Made by a program: the position numbers and the translations under genes
Part shown: one piece after another, positions 26,121 through 35,258 of the stretch
How positions within the stretch are numbered: the first letter of the stretch is position 1
How the letters are laid out: each line of letters starts with the position of its first letter
The notes under the pieces: generated by a model
Told to the model about the DNA's origin: nothing
Seen by the model: the letters and a program-made list of their open reading frames with translations, nothing else
Database searches by the model: none
Assembly: GCA_021848385.1 (NCBI GenBank)
Contig: JAJZUQ010000009.1
Location: forward strand, 1 to 64,000
Length of the DNA: 64,000 nt
Reading direction: 5' to 3'
Origin: Deltaproteobacteria bacterium
GTDB taxonomy: Bacteria; Desulfobacterota; Desulfuromonadia; Geobacterales; Geobacteraceae

Positions 26121-26897
26121 CTACTCCTTCCCGGTCAGCACCGGCTGTTTCTGCAGCCGCTTGTAGTAAAAATTCTGGCCATAGAGCACCGCCACCGGAT
26201 TATGCCCCGTTACCCGATCCTTGCAGACGAGGGTCGTCACCGGCGCTTTTGAATACTTGGCAAACAGCATGTCATGGCCGACGCAGAGTCCGACGATGAT
26301 GTTCATATCCGTCCCGTGCCGGTTGCAGAGCTCAGCCTGGGCGATGGGATTGCAGGCAGGTTCGAAGGTGCCGGGACGGACCTTGTCGGCCTCTTCCAAC
26401 CCCAGCTCCAGCTTGTCGATACTCCCTGCCTTGCAGCAGACCGACAGGGGCTCAAGACCCTGGGCATTGAGGATGGTGGCGAGTTTCTCCGTTTCGTACA
26501 AAAGGCCGATGCAGGTGGCAATACCGATCCGCTTCCACCCCATGAGCTTTGCCAGGGCAATGGTATCCTCCACCCGTGTCCAACGGGCGTTGACCGCATC
26601 GCTCCCCGGAACCGGCTGATAGCAGAGTCCCTCCACTTTCGCCGCCACGGAGGCAAGACGGGCATCCTCGCTGCCATCGGTGTAACGGGCGAAGGAGTCC
26701 CTGACCAGATCTTCACTGGTACTCGACGGGCAGTTCCCCGGCCGGGGGGGGGCGGTTGCTGGATCGCCGCTCCAGCAGTTGGTGGTACCTTTCTTCTCCC
26801 AGACCGCGCTGCATGCCGCACAGCCGGGCAACTTCCTTTCATCGCTCACAAGACCCTCCCTGGCAAGCCCCGACAAGGGCTCCTCTGTTTTTCTCAT
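26121..26897 (-). CDS. DUF1847 cysteine-rich putative metal-binding protein
   Basis: This 258-residue protein matches DUF1847. Cys residues cluster near the N-terminus (CAACSAVWEKKGTTNC) and recur as CIGLL, SVCCKAGS, FEPACNP, AELCNRHGTD and LCVGHD, as expected for a metal- or cluster-binding fold. The C-terminal PVTTLVCKDRVTGHNPVAVLY motif is typical of the family. It has no signal peptide. The ATG at 26897 was chosen over a TTG immediately upstream; the ribosome-binding site is weak. Function is unknown. Confidence 0.82.
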   Translation of the reverse strand: MRKTEEPLSGLAREGLVSDERKLPGCAACSAVWEKKGTTNCWSGDPATAPPRPGNCPSSTSEDLVRDSFARYTDGSEDARLASVAAKVEGLCYQPVPGSDAVNARWTRVEDTIALAKLMGWKRIGIATCIGLLYETEKLATILNAQGLEPLSVCCKAGSIDKLELGLEEADKVRPGTFEPACNPIAQAELCNRHGTDMNIIVGLCVGHDMLFAKYSKAPVTTLVCKDRVTGHNPVAVLYGQNFYYKRLQKQPVLTGKE

Positions 26898-26941
26898 CAA
26901 GTCAAATAACCATGACTGCCAGCCAGTACCTTCGGAAAACG

Positions 26942-27595
26942 TCAGAGACGCGGCGGAGCCGGGGGGGAAATCCCCACAGCATCCAGGAACTGCATGACGA
27001 GCCGGTAGGTAATCCCCCAGAGCACCGGCTTGCCTGCCGCCGGCAGGCGGATGGAGGGGCGCTCGAAGGTATCCGCACCGAAACGGACCGGCGCCATTAT
27101 GTGGCGCGTCGGGGCCACAAGTTCGGCAAGCGGCACCCAGAACGCATCCCGCACCTCATCGCTGAAGCTGAACAGGCCTATCGAGCCGACCCCGTAGACG
27201 AAGCAGGATACCCGCACCGGCAGGTGAGCGCCAACGACATCAGCGAGACGGCCGATATAACGGGCCTGACCGAGGTCGAGGTCAAGCTCTTCGCGGGATT
27301 CGCGCTCCGCGGCCTCCCGGGGGCCACAGTCCCCCACCTCCACCTTGCCGCCGGGAAATCCAAGATCCCCCGACCAGGGATCGCCAGGCCGGGAGGCCCG
27401 CTCAATGAAGAGCACCTCCGGGCCACCATCACCTTCGCGAAGGACAAGGGCAACAGACGCATGATTCAGCCCCGGCATAGCGGGATGTTCAGGCATATGT
27501 CCCGCCAGGCGGCACGCGATGTCGGCAAGGGTCGCCGGATGGGCCGGTGGGCAGGATTCATGGCCGGAGCCGTGACAGCAATCAGAGTTCGGCAT
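26942..27595 (-). CDS. Nudix hydrolase, CoA pyrophosphatase-like
   Basis: This 217-residue Nudix hydrolase has the box GGKVEVGD...REAAERESREEL at about residues 86-108, preceded by LVLREGDGGPEVLFIERA. The spacing and the PWSGDLGFPGG sequence fit the CoA-diphosphatase (NudL/YeaB) group that trims CoA or similar dinucleotides. The ATG at 27595, 10 bp after the yceH stop, has AAGGAAG upstream; a longer in-frame start would run into yceH. It is in operon with yceH and the DUF1847 gene. Confidence 0.85.
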   Translation of the reverse strand: MPNSDCCHGSGHESCPPAHPATLADIACRLAGHMPEHPAMPGLNHASVALVLREGDGGPEVLFIERASRPGDPWSGDLGFPGGKVEVGDCGPREAAERESREELDLDLGQARYIGRLADVVGAHLPVRVSCFVYGVGSIGLFSFSDEVRDAFWVPLAELVAPTRHIMAPVRFGADTFERPSIRLPAAGKPVLWGITYRLVMQFLDAVGISPPAPPRL

Positions 27596-27605
27596 GGACT
27601 TCCTT

Positions 27606-28265
27606 CTATTCAAACTGGGACGTGAAATCCCTGACCATCCGGCGCAATTCGGCAACTTCCAGGCGGAGTTCGGCAACCTCCTCTTCCACTTTGGCAATCC
27701 GGTCGTCTTCGGCCATCACCCGGAGCCGGGCAGATTCGGGAGGCGGGGAAAGCTCCTCCACCGTCAGCTCCGTCTCGCCGGCAAACAGGTGGGCGTAACG
27801 CGGTTCCTTCCGCCCCGGTTGGCGGGGAAGCCTGTTAACAAGGGGGGGTGTACGCGCCGACAGCTCCTCAAGAGTCGCCTCGACGGCAGCCAGATCGGAA
27901 AAGTTATGCATCCGCTCGGCCCGGGTGCGCAACTCTCCTATCGTCTGGGGTCCCCGCAGCAGGAGTTCGGCCAGGATTGCCAGTTCGGCAGGGGATAGGC
28001 GCAGCTTTTCCACCAGGGCATGTCGGTATTTAGGTACCCTTCCCCCCTCGGCCGACTGCAGCGCCATATGCTTGAAACGGAGGGAATCGAGGGCCCGCAC
28101 CACGTCGGCCTCCTCCAGGGTGAACACCGGGTCCCGGTTGGATTTCTGGTTGCAGGCGTTGGTAAGGGAATTGAGGGAGAGGGGATAATACTCCGGCGTG
28201 GTCAACTCCTTCTCCATAAGGCAGCCGAGCACCCTCACCTCCAGATCATTGAGTATCGTTTCCAT
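27606..28265 (-). CDS. yceH: YceH family protein (DUF480)
   Basis: This 219-residue protein has the YceH signature: DLEVRVLGCLMEKE near residue 7, YYPLSLNSLTNACNQKSNRDPV near 26-47 and the two winged-helix repeats with LLLRGPQTIGELRTR. A C-terminal coiled coil (about residues 185-212) is heptad-rich in Glu/Leu. The function is not firmly known. It is the first gene of the four-gene minus-strand cluster. Confidence 0.9.
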   Translation of the reverse strand: METILNDLEVRVLGCLMEKELTTPEYYPLSLNSLTNACNQKSNRDPVFTLEEADVVRALDSLRFKHMALQSAEGGRVPKYRHALVEKLRLSPAELAILAELLLRGPQTIGELRTRAERMHNFSDLAAVEATLEELSARTPPLVNRLPRQPGRKEPRYAHLFAGETELTVEELSPPPESARLRVMAEDDRIAKVEEEVAELRLEVAELRRMVRDFTSQFE

Positions 28266-28644
28266 ACGGCATTCCTTTCCGGTTGGGGTGATGTCTGAAG
28301 AGGGTCAGTATATCAACTTTTGCCGGGGGATGCATGGCTTTAATACAGGGTGACGACGGCAACCCTCAAAATAATGGCGCCCATTTTGCTTATTCAACCC
28401 AAACACGACCACGACAGGAGAGAGGCGGCCCAATGCCGTGCCGCCCGGCGTCCGCGGAAAGCCACTGAACGGCACTCCCGGAAGGGTGTTTCTGCCGCTT
28501 GCAAGTTTCATCATTTTGCGGTTTAATGGTGCGGTTTGGCGGAGGAAACACTGACCGGAAACCCTGGACCGTGACTGTCCCTCCCGGCGACATCCCGCCG
28601 GGGGATATTTTTTCTTGCCCCAGCTACCCAGAGAGGAGCCACCG
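28266..28644. other. Intergenic region upstream of the DUF4388-pilT operon
   Basis: This 379-bp gap separates divergent genes, so it must hold two promoters. It has a GGCGGC/GCCGCC hairpin around 28423-28444. Close to the DUF4388 gene there is a CCCGGCG (28583-28589) / CGCCGGG (28596-28602) stem followed by GGATATTTTTT, which looks like an intrinsic terminator or attenuator. I looked for a GEMM riboswitch, common in this group, and found no matching core. Confidence 0.45.
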
Positions 28645-30414
28645 ATGTCTTTCACCGGAGACCTGGAACACCTGCCGATTGTCGACGTGATACAGTTGCT
28701 CCATGCGACGAGGAAATCCGGCGTGCTGAGCGTGCGAAGCCGCAAGGGTGAGAGCCAGCTGGTCTTCAAGGACGGCTATATCGTCAGTGCCAATCATCTC
28801 AACAGCAGCATCCGGCTCGGCGAGATCCTCATCGGCCTCAATGTTATCACCCCCGAAAACCTCGAGCAGGCGCTTCAGCAACAGCAGCAGCAAGCAGGCG
28901 ACGACCGCAAGCCCCTGATCGTCATGCTCCTGGAAATGGGGCTCGTCAAGGAGGAAGAAGCCTACAAAGGACTGGAACTCCTCATCGAACTGACGATAGT
29001 CGAGATGCTGACATGGAAGCGCGGCTCCTTCAGCCTGGATGTGAAGAACCCGGCGACCCCCGATGACTACCGGTACTACCCGGGAAAACTGGGAATGGAA
29101 GTCAACATCGATACCCAGACCCTCCTGATGGACGCCCTCCGCATCTATGACGAGAAGATGCGTGACGGCGAACTGACGGACGAGTCCCTCGATGACGATA
29201 TCCCTGTGTCTATGGACCCGTCCGGGGGTTTAGATTCCCTCCTTTCCGCCGATGACCTGGGGCTGGCCAATCTCGACAAACTTGAACGGCGGATCCCTGC
29301 GGTCTTCGCAAGCCTGGATGACCGGACCCCCGCGAGCGGCAGCGAAGAGGAGATGCCGGCCGAAACCACCCCGGGCGTTACCCAGATCGAAGGTGAGGAG
29401 CTCCTCGCTTTTCTGGAGAAGCCGGTGCGTTTCTGGGCAGAGTCGGCTCCCACGGGGGGGCCGGTTCCTTCTGTCATTCTCTTCACTCCCGACGAGATTC
29501 TCTCCTACTGCATAACGACTGTCTGCATACAGGAAGGGATTCATGTCTTCGCCAGTAGCGACGAGCAGGACCTGGAGCACATCGTCGACCAGTTCCTGTC
29601 GAAGCAGAGGACCCCGCTCCTCGTGATTGACCGGCCGGGGAAACCGGACGGCCTGTCCGGGGGAAAGATCATCGCCCTCCGTCAACAGCTCCGGAAACAG
29701 TTTCCCGGCATCGCCATAATCCAGCTCGCGCCCCCCCTGGACTACCCTTTCACAATGCACGCATACAAGGACGGCATCAGGGCGGTTATTCCCGCCCCTT
29801 CCCTGAATGAACGGAGAAGCTCCTTCGTTCCTGACATGAAGAGCTTCCTGGAAGCATTGCTGGAGTTTCTGTGCGGTTTTGTCCCTTCCCCGGCCGACCA
29901 CCTGGTCGGCAGACTCCGGACAAGCGTGTCGGCCCTGCGGGGGATGAAGGCGGCGCCGGACATCGCTTTCGCCCTCCTGCAATTTATCGCCGACTCCTTC
30001 CAGCGCTCCCTCACCCTGATAGTCCGTAAAGATGAGCTGATTGCAGAAAAATCCTTCGGGATCAAGGGGGAAAAGGAACATGGCGCTGCACCCCCTCTCG
30101 GCTTACGCATACCCCTGGCCTCTCCTTCCCTGCTCCGGACGATCACCGACGAAGGTTCAGTCTATTTCGGGGAGACCACCGACGCGATCATCAGGGAGCA
30201 GCTTTTCCCGGCAATCGGCGCTCCGGCCCGTTCGACCGTACTCCTGCTCCCCCTGAGAAGCTTCGGCAAGACCATCGCCATCGTTTACGGAGACTTTGGC
30301 CGAAACGAGGTCCCGGATGTGCCCGTCGACATGCTGGAAGTCCTGGCAAACTATGCAGGACGCGCCCTGGAATACGCCGTGACCCGGAAAAAACGGGAAA
30401 CCCCGGCACCCTGA
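28645..30414 (+). CDS. DUF4388 (PATAN-like) domain regulatory protein
   Basis: This 589-residue protein starts with a DUF4388/PATAN module (about residues 1-105: GDLEHLPIVDVIQLLHATRKSGVL cut short here, then FKDGYIVSANH). A Gln-rich turn and a helical region follow, then an acidic linker (190-260). A receiver-like domain lies at about 275-390 and a GAF-like domain with LRSFGKTIAIVYGDF at the end. Such proteins are signalling adaptors in Geobacter and myxobacteria. The ATG at 28645 has GAGAGGAG upstream. The PilT-like ATPase gene follows after 42 bp, so an effect on pili or motility is likely. Confidence 0.75.
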   Translation: MSFTGDLEHLPIVDVIQLLHATRKSGVLSVRSRKGESQLVFKDGYIVSANHLNSSIRLGEILIGLNVITPENLEQALQQQQQQAGDDRKPLIVMLLEMGLVKEEEAYKGLELLIELTIVEMLTWKRGSFSLDVKNPATPDDYRYYPGKLGMEVNIDTQTLLMDALRIYDEKMRDGELTDESLDDDIPVSMDPSGGLDSLLSADDLGLANLDKLERRIPAVFASLDDRTPASGSEEEMPAETTPGVTQIEGEELLAFLEKPVRFWAESAPTGGPVPSVILFTPDEILSYCITTVCIQEGIHVFASSDEQDLEHIVDQFLSKQRTPLLVIDRPGKPDGLSGGKIIALRQQLRKQFPGIAIIQLAPPLDYPFTMHAYKDGIRAVIPAPSLNERRSSFVPDMKSFLEALLEFLCGFVPSPADHLVGRLRTSVSALRGMKAAPDIAFALLQFIADSFQRSLTLIVRKDELIAEKSFGIKGEKEHGAAPPLGLRIPLASPSLLRTITDEGSVYFGETTDAIIREQLFPAIGAPARSTVLLLPLRSFGKTIAIVYGDFGRNEVPDVPVDMLEVLANYAGRALEYAVTRKKRETPAP

Positions 30415-30456
30415 TTGCAGACCGAATCACGAACATGCCCTAGCGAGGAAAATTTC

Positions 30457-31530
30457 ATGGACCTGAAAAGATTGCAGCAGATACTGGAAATCGCCTTTGA
30501 GAAGAAGGTGTCGGACGTGCACTTCGAGGTGGACAATCCCCCCTTTTTCCGGGCTCGCGGCCAGCTGCTCCGCTCAAAGCTCCCGAAACTGACAGCTGAG
30601 GACACCGTTTTCATAGCCCAGACAATCATCGAGCACAACAACCGGAAGGTTCCGGAGGAAATCAAGGAGCTCGATTCTTCCTATTCCCTTCCCAACGGGG
30701 GGAGGTTCCGGGTCAGCATCTTTCGTCAGCGGGGGGATGTGGGAATCGTCATGCGGGTAATCCCCCCCCATGTGAGCACCTTCCAGGAGCTGAACCTTCC
30801 GCCGGTCCTGTCGGAAATCGCCAAGGCCCCCAACGGGCTGATCCTCGTCACCGGCCCGACCGGCAACGGCAAATCCACCACCCTTGCCGCCATGCTCCGC
30901 TACCTGAACGAGAACTTCAGTTTCAACATCATCACCATAGAAGACCCGATCGAGTTCCTTTTCACGTCGGACAAGAGCTGCATCATCCAGAGGGAAGTGG
31001 GAATCGATACCGAAACGTTCACCGCTGCCCTGCGGGCAGCCCTCCGCATGGACCCGGACGTCATCATGGTGGGGGAATTACGGGACCTGGAGACCATCGA
31101 CTCCTGCATCAAGGCGGCGGAGACCGGCCACCTGGTCTTCTCCACCCTCCACACCCAGAGCGCAGCCTCCACCATCAACCGGCTCCTCGGCAACTTCCCC
31201 CCCGACTCCCAAGAAGTCATCCGCCAGCGACTGGCGGACATCCTCGTCGCCACCGTCTCTCTGCGCCTCATAAAAGACAAGACGGGGGAGCAGATCGTCC
31301 CGGTGGTGGAGGTGATGCGTTCCACAACCACCATCCAGGCGTGTATCCGGGAAGGACGGCTCGACGAGCTGGACCGGCACATCGAAAACGGCCGGTCCCA
31401 GTACCAGATGCAGTCACTGGACCAGCACCTGGTCCAGCTCTGTCAGCAGAACATTATTACCTTCGAACAGGCAAAACGGATCACCCGCTCAATGGACCTG
31501 GAGCGAAAGCTCACCTTCGAGAACGAGTAA
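30457..31530 (+). CDS. PilT-like type IV pilus ATPase
   Basis: This 357-residue secretion ATPase is of the PilT/PilU retraction class. Walker A is GPTGNGKST (residues 133-141), the Asp box includes IITIEDPIEF, Walker B is DVIMVGELRD (201-210) and the His box is TGHLVFSTLHT. Two deviations from standard PilT are visible: N instead of S in Walker A and GELRD in place of GEIRD. The start at 30457 follows GAGGAAAATTTC. It forms a two-gene operon with the DUF4388 protein, closed by a strong terminator. It may be an accessory retraction ATPase rather than the main one. Confidence 0.88.
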   Translation: MDLKRLQQILEIAFEKKVSDVHFEVDNPPFFRARGQLLRSKLPKLTAEDTVFIAQTIIEHNNRKVPEEIKELDSSYSLPNGGRFRVSIFRQRGDVGIVMRVIPPHVSTFQELNLPPVLSEIAKAPNGLILVTGPTGNGKSTTLAAMLRYLNENFSFNIITIEDPIEFLFTSDKSCIIQREVGIDTETFTAALRAALRMDPDVIMVGELRDLETIDSCIKAAETGHLVFSTLHTQSAASTINRLLGNFPPDSQEVIRQRLADILVATVSLRLIKDKTGEQIVPVVEVMRSTTTIQACIREGRLDELDRHIENGRSQYQMQSLDQHLVQLCQQNIITFEQAKRITRSMDLERKLTFENE

Positions 31531-31570
31531 TCCAGAGAAAACCCGCTTGAACGTGGGTCAAATACAAAAA

Positions 31571-31604
31571 GGGACGGGGCGCTTTTTGAAGAGCGCCCCG
31601 TCCC
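31571..31604. terminator. Bidirectional intrinsic terminator
   Basis: GGGACGGGGCGCT (31571-31583) pairs perfectly with AGCGCCCCGTCCC (31592-31604) across an 8-nt loop, with five A before and five T after. It can stop the pilT-like transcript on the plus strand and the lipoprotein operon on the minus strand, whose genes converge here. Confidence 0.93.
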
Positions 31605-31627
31605 TTTTTCGTTGGTACAGTCCGGGA

Positions 31628-33067
31628 TTAATACGCCCAGTAAGGGCCAATCCACAAGGAGGATGCCTTCCCCTTGATTCCCGCAAACACTCTCCGTCCA
31701 TAGAAAAATGGCATCCCCCAGTCAAACCCGCTCGGGGCGGGTCCGCCCAATTCGGCAAACGCGTTGTTGCCCGACGAGAAGAGTGTGGTGGAATTACCTA
31801 TCTGGAAGGAAACCGGGCCGCTCGGAGAACCCTGGTAGCCACTATTGGTGGCAGTCAAGGAAACGGTGGAAGGTGGGCAGAACCAGCTTGCGTTGGGAGA
31901 GGCGCAGGTCGGGAGTTGAGCCGCAAGAGCCGGTGTTATTTCATCAAAAAACAGGCCGTTCGAGCCGCTGTCGATAAAACTGTTGGGGAAGCCGGTACCG
32001 TTCAAATTTGTACTAAAGTCACCGGTAGTGGGGTCTGCGGGATATGTTGTGACGCCGGAAGGGATATTGTTTGTCCGGGTGCCGATTCCGAGTATGAGCG
32101 AGCCGGTGACCGACGGGGCTCCTCCGGCCGGGATGGCCGGGAGCTGTACGAGAACGCCGTTGTTGTCAACCGGCAGCAGCGCCACAGGATTCTGTACCTG
32201 GCTTGCAAGGGGGACGGACGTGCCGGTGCAGTTCGTCCCGCTGCAGGAATAATATATATTGGCTAGTCCGCTTACACATCTCGAACCGCAATCATATGCA
32301 AATGGCCCAACTCCCAGGATTCCGTTATAGCCGGCAGAGGCGGGACCCGCCTCCGGCGTTCCGCAGGAAGAAGGGACAGTACCGAACGCGGCATTGAAAA
32401 CATGCACCGGCACGCTGACGGCAGGCTCACCCCCCAGGATGACGTCCGCCATCTGCACCGGCCCCCAGTCTGCCGAACCATCAGCAAACTGGACACACTC
32501 GGCAAGGGAACCGGAACCGGCGGCCACCTGTGGCAAGGGAACAGTCAGGACCTGGCTGAATAGACGCAACCCGTAACTCATTGTATCAAGCAGGATGTCA
32601 TCGACCGTCTGGCAGGTCGAGGTACCGGGTGTGCAGATGGTTACGCTGACGGTCGGCTTGTTGGGGTAGCGAAAAGCTAACGAGGGTGAGTCCTTGACGG
32701 AGATGGCAAGCACGTTATTCGCCGTAACCGTGAGGGTCGTTGTCCCTGATATCCCCCCCAGCGTAGCCGTTATCGTGGTGGACCCGACGGCAACGGGCGT
32801 GGCGAGGCCGGTGGAACCGACAATCGTCGCCACACCGGTGTTTGAGGAAGCCCAGGTGACCGAGGCAGTCAGGTTCTGGGTGGTGTTGTCTGAATAGGTC
32901 CCGGTCGCCGTGAACTGCTGGGTGGTTGCAACAGCAATAAAAGGGTTGGAAGGCGTTATGGCGATTGAAACAAGAGTTTTCGTCCCGCCGCCACCGCCTC
33001 CACCGCCGCCGCATCCAGCCACCAGAAGAATCCAGAGAGCGAGAATCAGAACGTTACTTGATCTCAT
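31628..33067 (-). CDS. DUF3443 lipoprotein with bacterial Ig-like domain
   Basis: This 479-residue exported lipoprotein has a signal peptide ending in VAGC and then nine Gly. A Big_2-type Ig domain follows (about residues 33-113, with repeated Thr-rich strands). The rest is the DUF3443 region, with two aspartic-protease-like loops: ILLDTMSYG and FIDSGSNGLFFDE. That suggests a pepsin-like fold, although the first loop has DTM instead of DTG, so activity is doubtful. It follows the DUF2844 gene with a 14-bp overlap, and the two families usually occur together. Location is probably the outer membrane. Confidence 0.85.
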   Translation of the reverse strand: MRSSNVLILALWILLVAGCGGGGGGGGGTKTLVSIAITPSNPFIAVATTQQFTATGTYSDNTTQNLTASVTWASSNTGVATIVGSTGLATPVAVGSTTITATLGGISGTTTLTVTANNVLAISVKDSPSLAFRYPNKPTVSVTICTPGTSTCQTVDDILLDTMSYGLRLFSQVLTVPLPQVAAGSGSLAECVQFADGSADWGPVQMADVILGGEPAVSVPVHVFNAAFGTVPSSCGTPEAGPASAGYNGILGVGPFAYDCGSRCVSGLANIYYSCSGTNCTGTSVPLASQVQNPVALLPVDNNGVLVQLPAIPAGGAPSVTGSLILGIGTRTNNIPSGVTTYPADPTTGDFSTNLNGTGFPNSFIDSGSNGLFFDEITPALAAQLPTCASPNASWFCPPSTVSLTATNSGYQGSPSGPVSFQIGNSTTLFSSGNNAFAELGGPAPSGFDWGMPFFYGRRVFAGIKGKASSLWIGPYWAY

Positions 33068-33524
33068 CGAAGCTTACTCCTGTTGGGATGAGAGCCGGCA
33101 CGTAGGCACGGCCCTGAAGATTCCGCATGTGTCCCCATTTCTCCACGACAACCTTGTTCCCTTTTACCTGAAGGTATCTGCGACCCGGCCTGCGGGGCGT
33201 CTGTTTCAGGGTTTGCCGGTATTCATCCGCATAGGAACCGAGGAGCGGGGTGAGATCGGGATGGGACAGCCCGTTCCAGGCAATGGCGAAGACAATGCCG
33301 GCAGGGGAAACGTACTCCCGCACCGTGTTTGCTCCGGACACGATCGTTTGAACGGTAAAGTTGCTGCGGCTCGTTGTGGTCCGGCGCACGGCAGAAAGGG
33401 CCTTGCTGTCTTTTGCAATCGAAGCGGCCGGTTCACCGAGCGCTGCGTGGGCGTCGTGCACAGTGGCACCAATGACCGCCGGCAGGAAGAACGCGAAAAG
33501 AAGTGCGATGTGTCGTCGTTTCAT
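33054..33524 (-). CDS. DUF2844 family exported protein
   Basis: This 156-residue protein has a signal peptide of about 27 residues ending at AHA and the DUF2844 pattern: LGEPAASI, NTVREYVSPAGIVFAIAWNG, HPDLTPLLGSYADEY and GRAYVPALIPTGVSFDEI. It is the first gene of a two-gene operon with the DUF3443 lipoprotein. Its function is unknown; co-occurrence points to a shared periplasmic or cell-surface role. Confidence 0.8.
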   Translation of the reverse strand: MKRRHIALLFAFFLPAVIGATVHDAHAALGEPAASIAKDSKALSAVRRTTTSRSNFTVQTIVSGANTVREYVSPAGIVFAIAWNGLSHPDLTPLLGSYADEYRQTLKQTPRRPGRRYLQVKGNKVVVEKWGHMRNLQGRAYVPALIPTGVSFDEIK

Positions 33525-33747
33525 GGCAGTTAGTTCCCTTTACGCAATTGGCATCATGAGACTCAATGAGTTTATAGTATACCAATAATTGTCCGGGATG
33601 CATCGGCTTTCCTGGAATCGGTATATCCATGCCGGAAAACCGGCCCAGTCTCCCTGAATAAATTTTGCTGGACTGCCGGCAGCATTTCCCCGTAATCTAG
33701 GCGAAGAAGGAATTACCCTATTTAGGCATATCGGAGAAAGGTACCAC

Positions 33748-34248
33748 ATGGCACAGGCACAGAAGGGCGACAAAGTAAAAATCGATTACACCGGCACACT
33801 GGAAGACGGCACCGTCTTCGATTCCACCCTTGAAAGCGACGAATGCGAGCACGATGAGTGCGATACTGACGAATGCGACGATGGAGACTGCGGCTGCGGC
33901 TGCGAAAGCGGGCCGATGGAACTGACCATCGGCAGCGGTGAGTTTTTCCCCCAGATCGAGGAAGCACTGGTGGGGATGGCACCCGGGGAGAAGAAATCGG
34001 TAACCATCACCGCCGGGGACGCCTTCGGCGACTATGACGAAACCAAGGTCTTCACCGTTCCGCGAAGCGATGTTCCGGCAGACCTCAATCCGGAAATCGG
34101 CGACCAGCTCGTGCTTGCAAACGAGGAAGACGAAGAGATCGGCGTGACCGTAACCGGTATCAGTGAGGACAGTATAACGTTCGACGCCAACCACCCCCTG
34201 GCAGGCGAAGACCTCACCTTCCAGCTGGAACTGATTGAAATCCTCTAG
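33748..34248 (+). CDS. SlyD-like FKBP peptidyl-prolyl isomerase with an acidic Cys-rich insert
   Basis: This 166-residue peptidyl-prolyl isomerase and chaperone is of the SlyD type, with an FKBP half (DYTGTLEDGTVFDST, then PMELTIGSGEFFPQIEEALVGM) and an insert-in-flap domain (AFGDYDE to TFDANHPLAGEDLTF). Unusually, residues 30-55 are an insertion holding six Cys, one His and many Asp/Glu in a repeated D-E-C pattern. SlyD normally carries its metal-binding residues at the C-terminus, and that tail is missing here. The insert is probably a relocated metal-binding loop. An ATG with AGAAAGG upstream supports the start. Confidence 0.88.
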   Translation: MAQAQKGDKVKIDYTGTLEDGTVFDSTLESDECEHDECDTDECDDGDCGCGCESGPMELTIGSGEFFPQIEEALVGMAPGEKKSVTITAGDAFGDYDETKVFTVPRSDVPADLNPEIGDQLVLANEEDEEIGVTVTGISEDSITFDANHPLAGEDLTFQLELIEIL

Positions 34249-34252
34249 CCCC

Positions 34253-35254
34253 ATGAGGATAGAAGCACCATCAATTGCTGCCCCGGCTACCACGAACGCA
34301 CGACTCCCCTGGCAGCCGGGGCAGATTCCTCTCATGCTTGCCCCCATGCAGGGTCTCACCAACAGGGCCATGCGCGCCCTTTTCATCGACTGGGTGCGCC
34401 CCGATACGGTTTTCACCGAGTTCATGAGGGTCAACCCCATGGCCGCCAGGAAGCGCCTCTCCCCGGGGGACCTGCGGGAAATTGCCCCGGCCGAAGGGGG
34501 AATCCCCCTGGTCGTCCAGTTGATAGGCCACGGCAGGGAGGCTCTGGTATCTGCCGCCCAGGCTGCCCAGACTGCCGGTGCCGTGCATCTGAACCTCAAC
34601 CTGGGATGCCCCTACGGAAGAATGACCAGCGGCCTCACGGGGGGCGGGATGCTTCGCCGCCCTGAGATCCTGGAAGAGATCATCCCTGCCCTGCGCCATG
34701 CCGTAACCGGCACCTTCTCCGTCAAGCTCCGTGCCGGTTACGACGACCATCGCCAGGTCTTTTCCCTTCTCCCCCTTTTCGAGGCGGCCGGGGTGGATTT
34801 CCTCGTCCTCCACCCCCGGACGGTTGTCCAGGAGTATGCAGGGTGGGCGGACCATGCCGTGACCGCCGACGTGGTATGCCGGACACGATTGCCGGTCATT
34901 GCCAACGGCGACATCCGGAGCGCCGCCGACGGCATGCGCGTGCTGCGTGAGACGGGCGCCGCCGGGTTGATGCTGGGGCGGGGCGCCATTGCCGATCCCC
35001 TGCTGTTCCAAAGGCTTAGAGGACAGGCAACTGCGGAGCCGGGCAGCCAAGAACGGGCGGTGGCACTGCAGCGTTACCTGAGGGACCTGCTGGCCCGCTA
35101 CCGGGAACTATTCTGCGGCGAGTCCCAGGTCCTGAGCAAGGTCAAAGGGGTCCTTGCCACCATGGACGATCCCGCCTTCGCACAGGTTGTCAAACAACTC
35201 AAAAAAGCCCGCACCGTCCGGGCCTTTACAGCAGTCCTCGACGACCTGGAGTAA
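34253..35254 (+). CDS. tRNA-dihydrouridine synthase
   Basis: This 333-residue FMN enzyme reduces uridine in tRNA D-loops. Motifs are LAPMQGLTNRAMR near residue 28, a substrate loop containing NLGCPYGRM with the catalytic Cys, KLRAGYDD, LHPRTVVQEY, ANGDIRS and GRGAIADP. The ATG at 34253, 5 bp after the FKBP stop, was preferred to a TTG inside the upstream gene. The substrate class (DusA/B/C-like) cannot be settled by eye. It is followed closely by a DUF3820 gene. Confidence 0.9.
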   Translation: MRIEAPSIAAPATTNARLPWQPGQIPLMLAPMQGLTNRAMRALFIDWVRPDTVFTEFMRVNPMAARKRLSPGDLREIAPAEGGIPLVVQLIGHGREALVSAAQAAQTAGAVHLNLNLGCPYGRMTSGLTGGGMLRRPEILEEIIPALRHAVTGTFSVKLRAGYDDHRQVFSLLPLFEAAGVDFLVLHPRTVVQEYAGWADHAVTADVVCRTRLPVIANGDIRSAADGMRVLRETGAAGLMLGRGAIADPLLFQRLRGQATAEPGSQERAVALQRYLRDLLARYRELFCGESQVLSKVKGVLATMDDPAFAQVVKQLKKARTVRAFTAVLDDLE

Positions 35255-35258
35255 TCCT

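Noticed and set aside
28300..28640. GEMM (cyclic dinucleotide) riboswitch upstream of the DUF4388 gene
   Set aside because: The gap has hairpins and a GGAAAGCC segment, but the conserved GEMM core and its tetraloop arrangement are not present.
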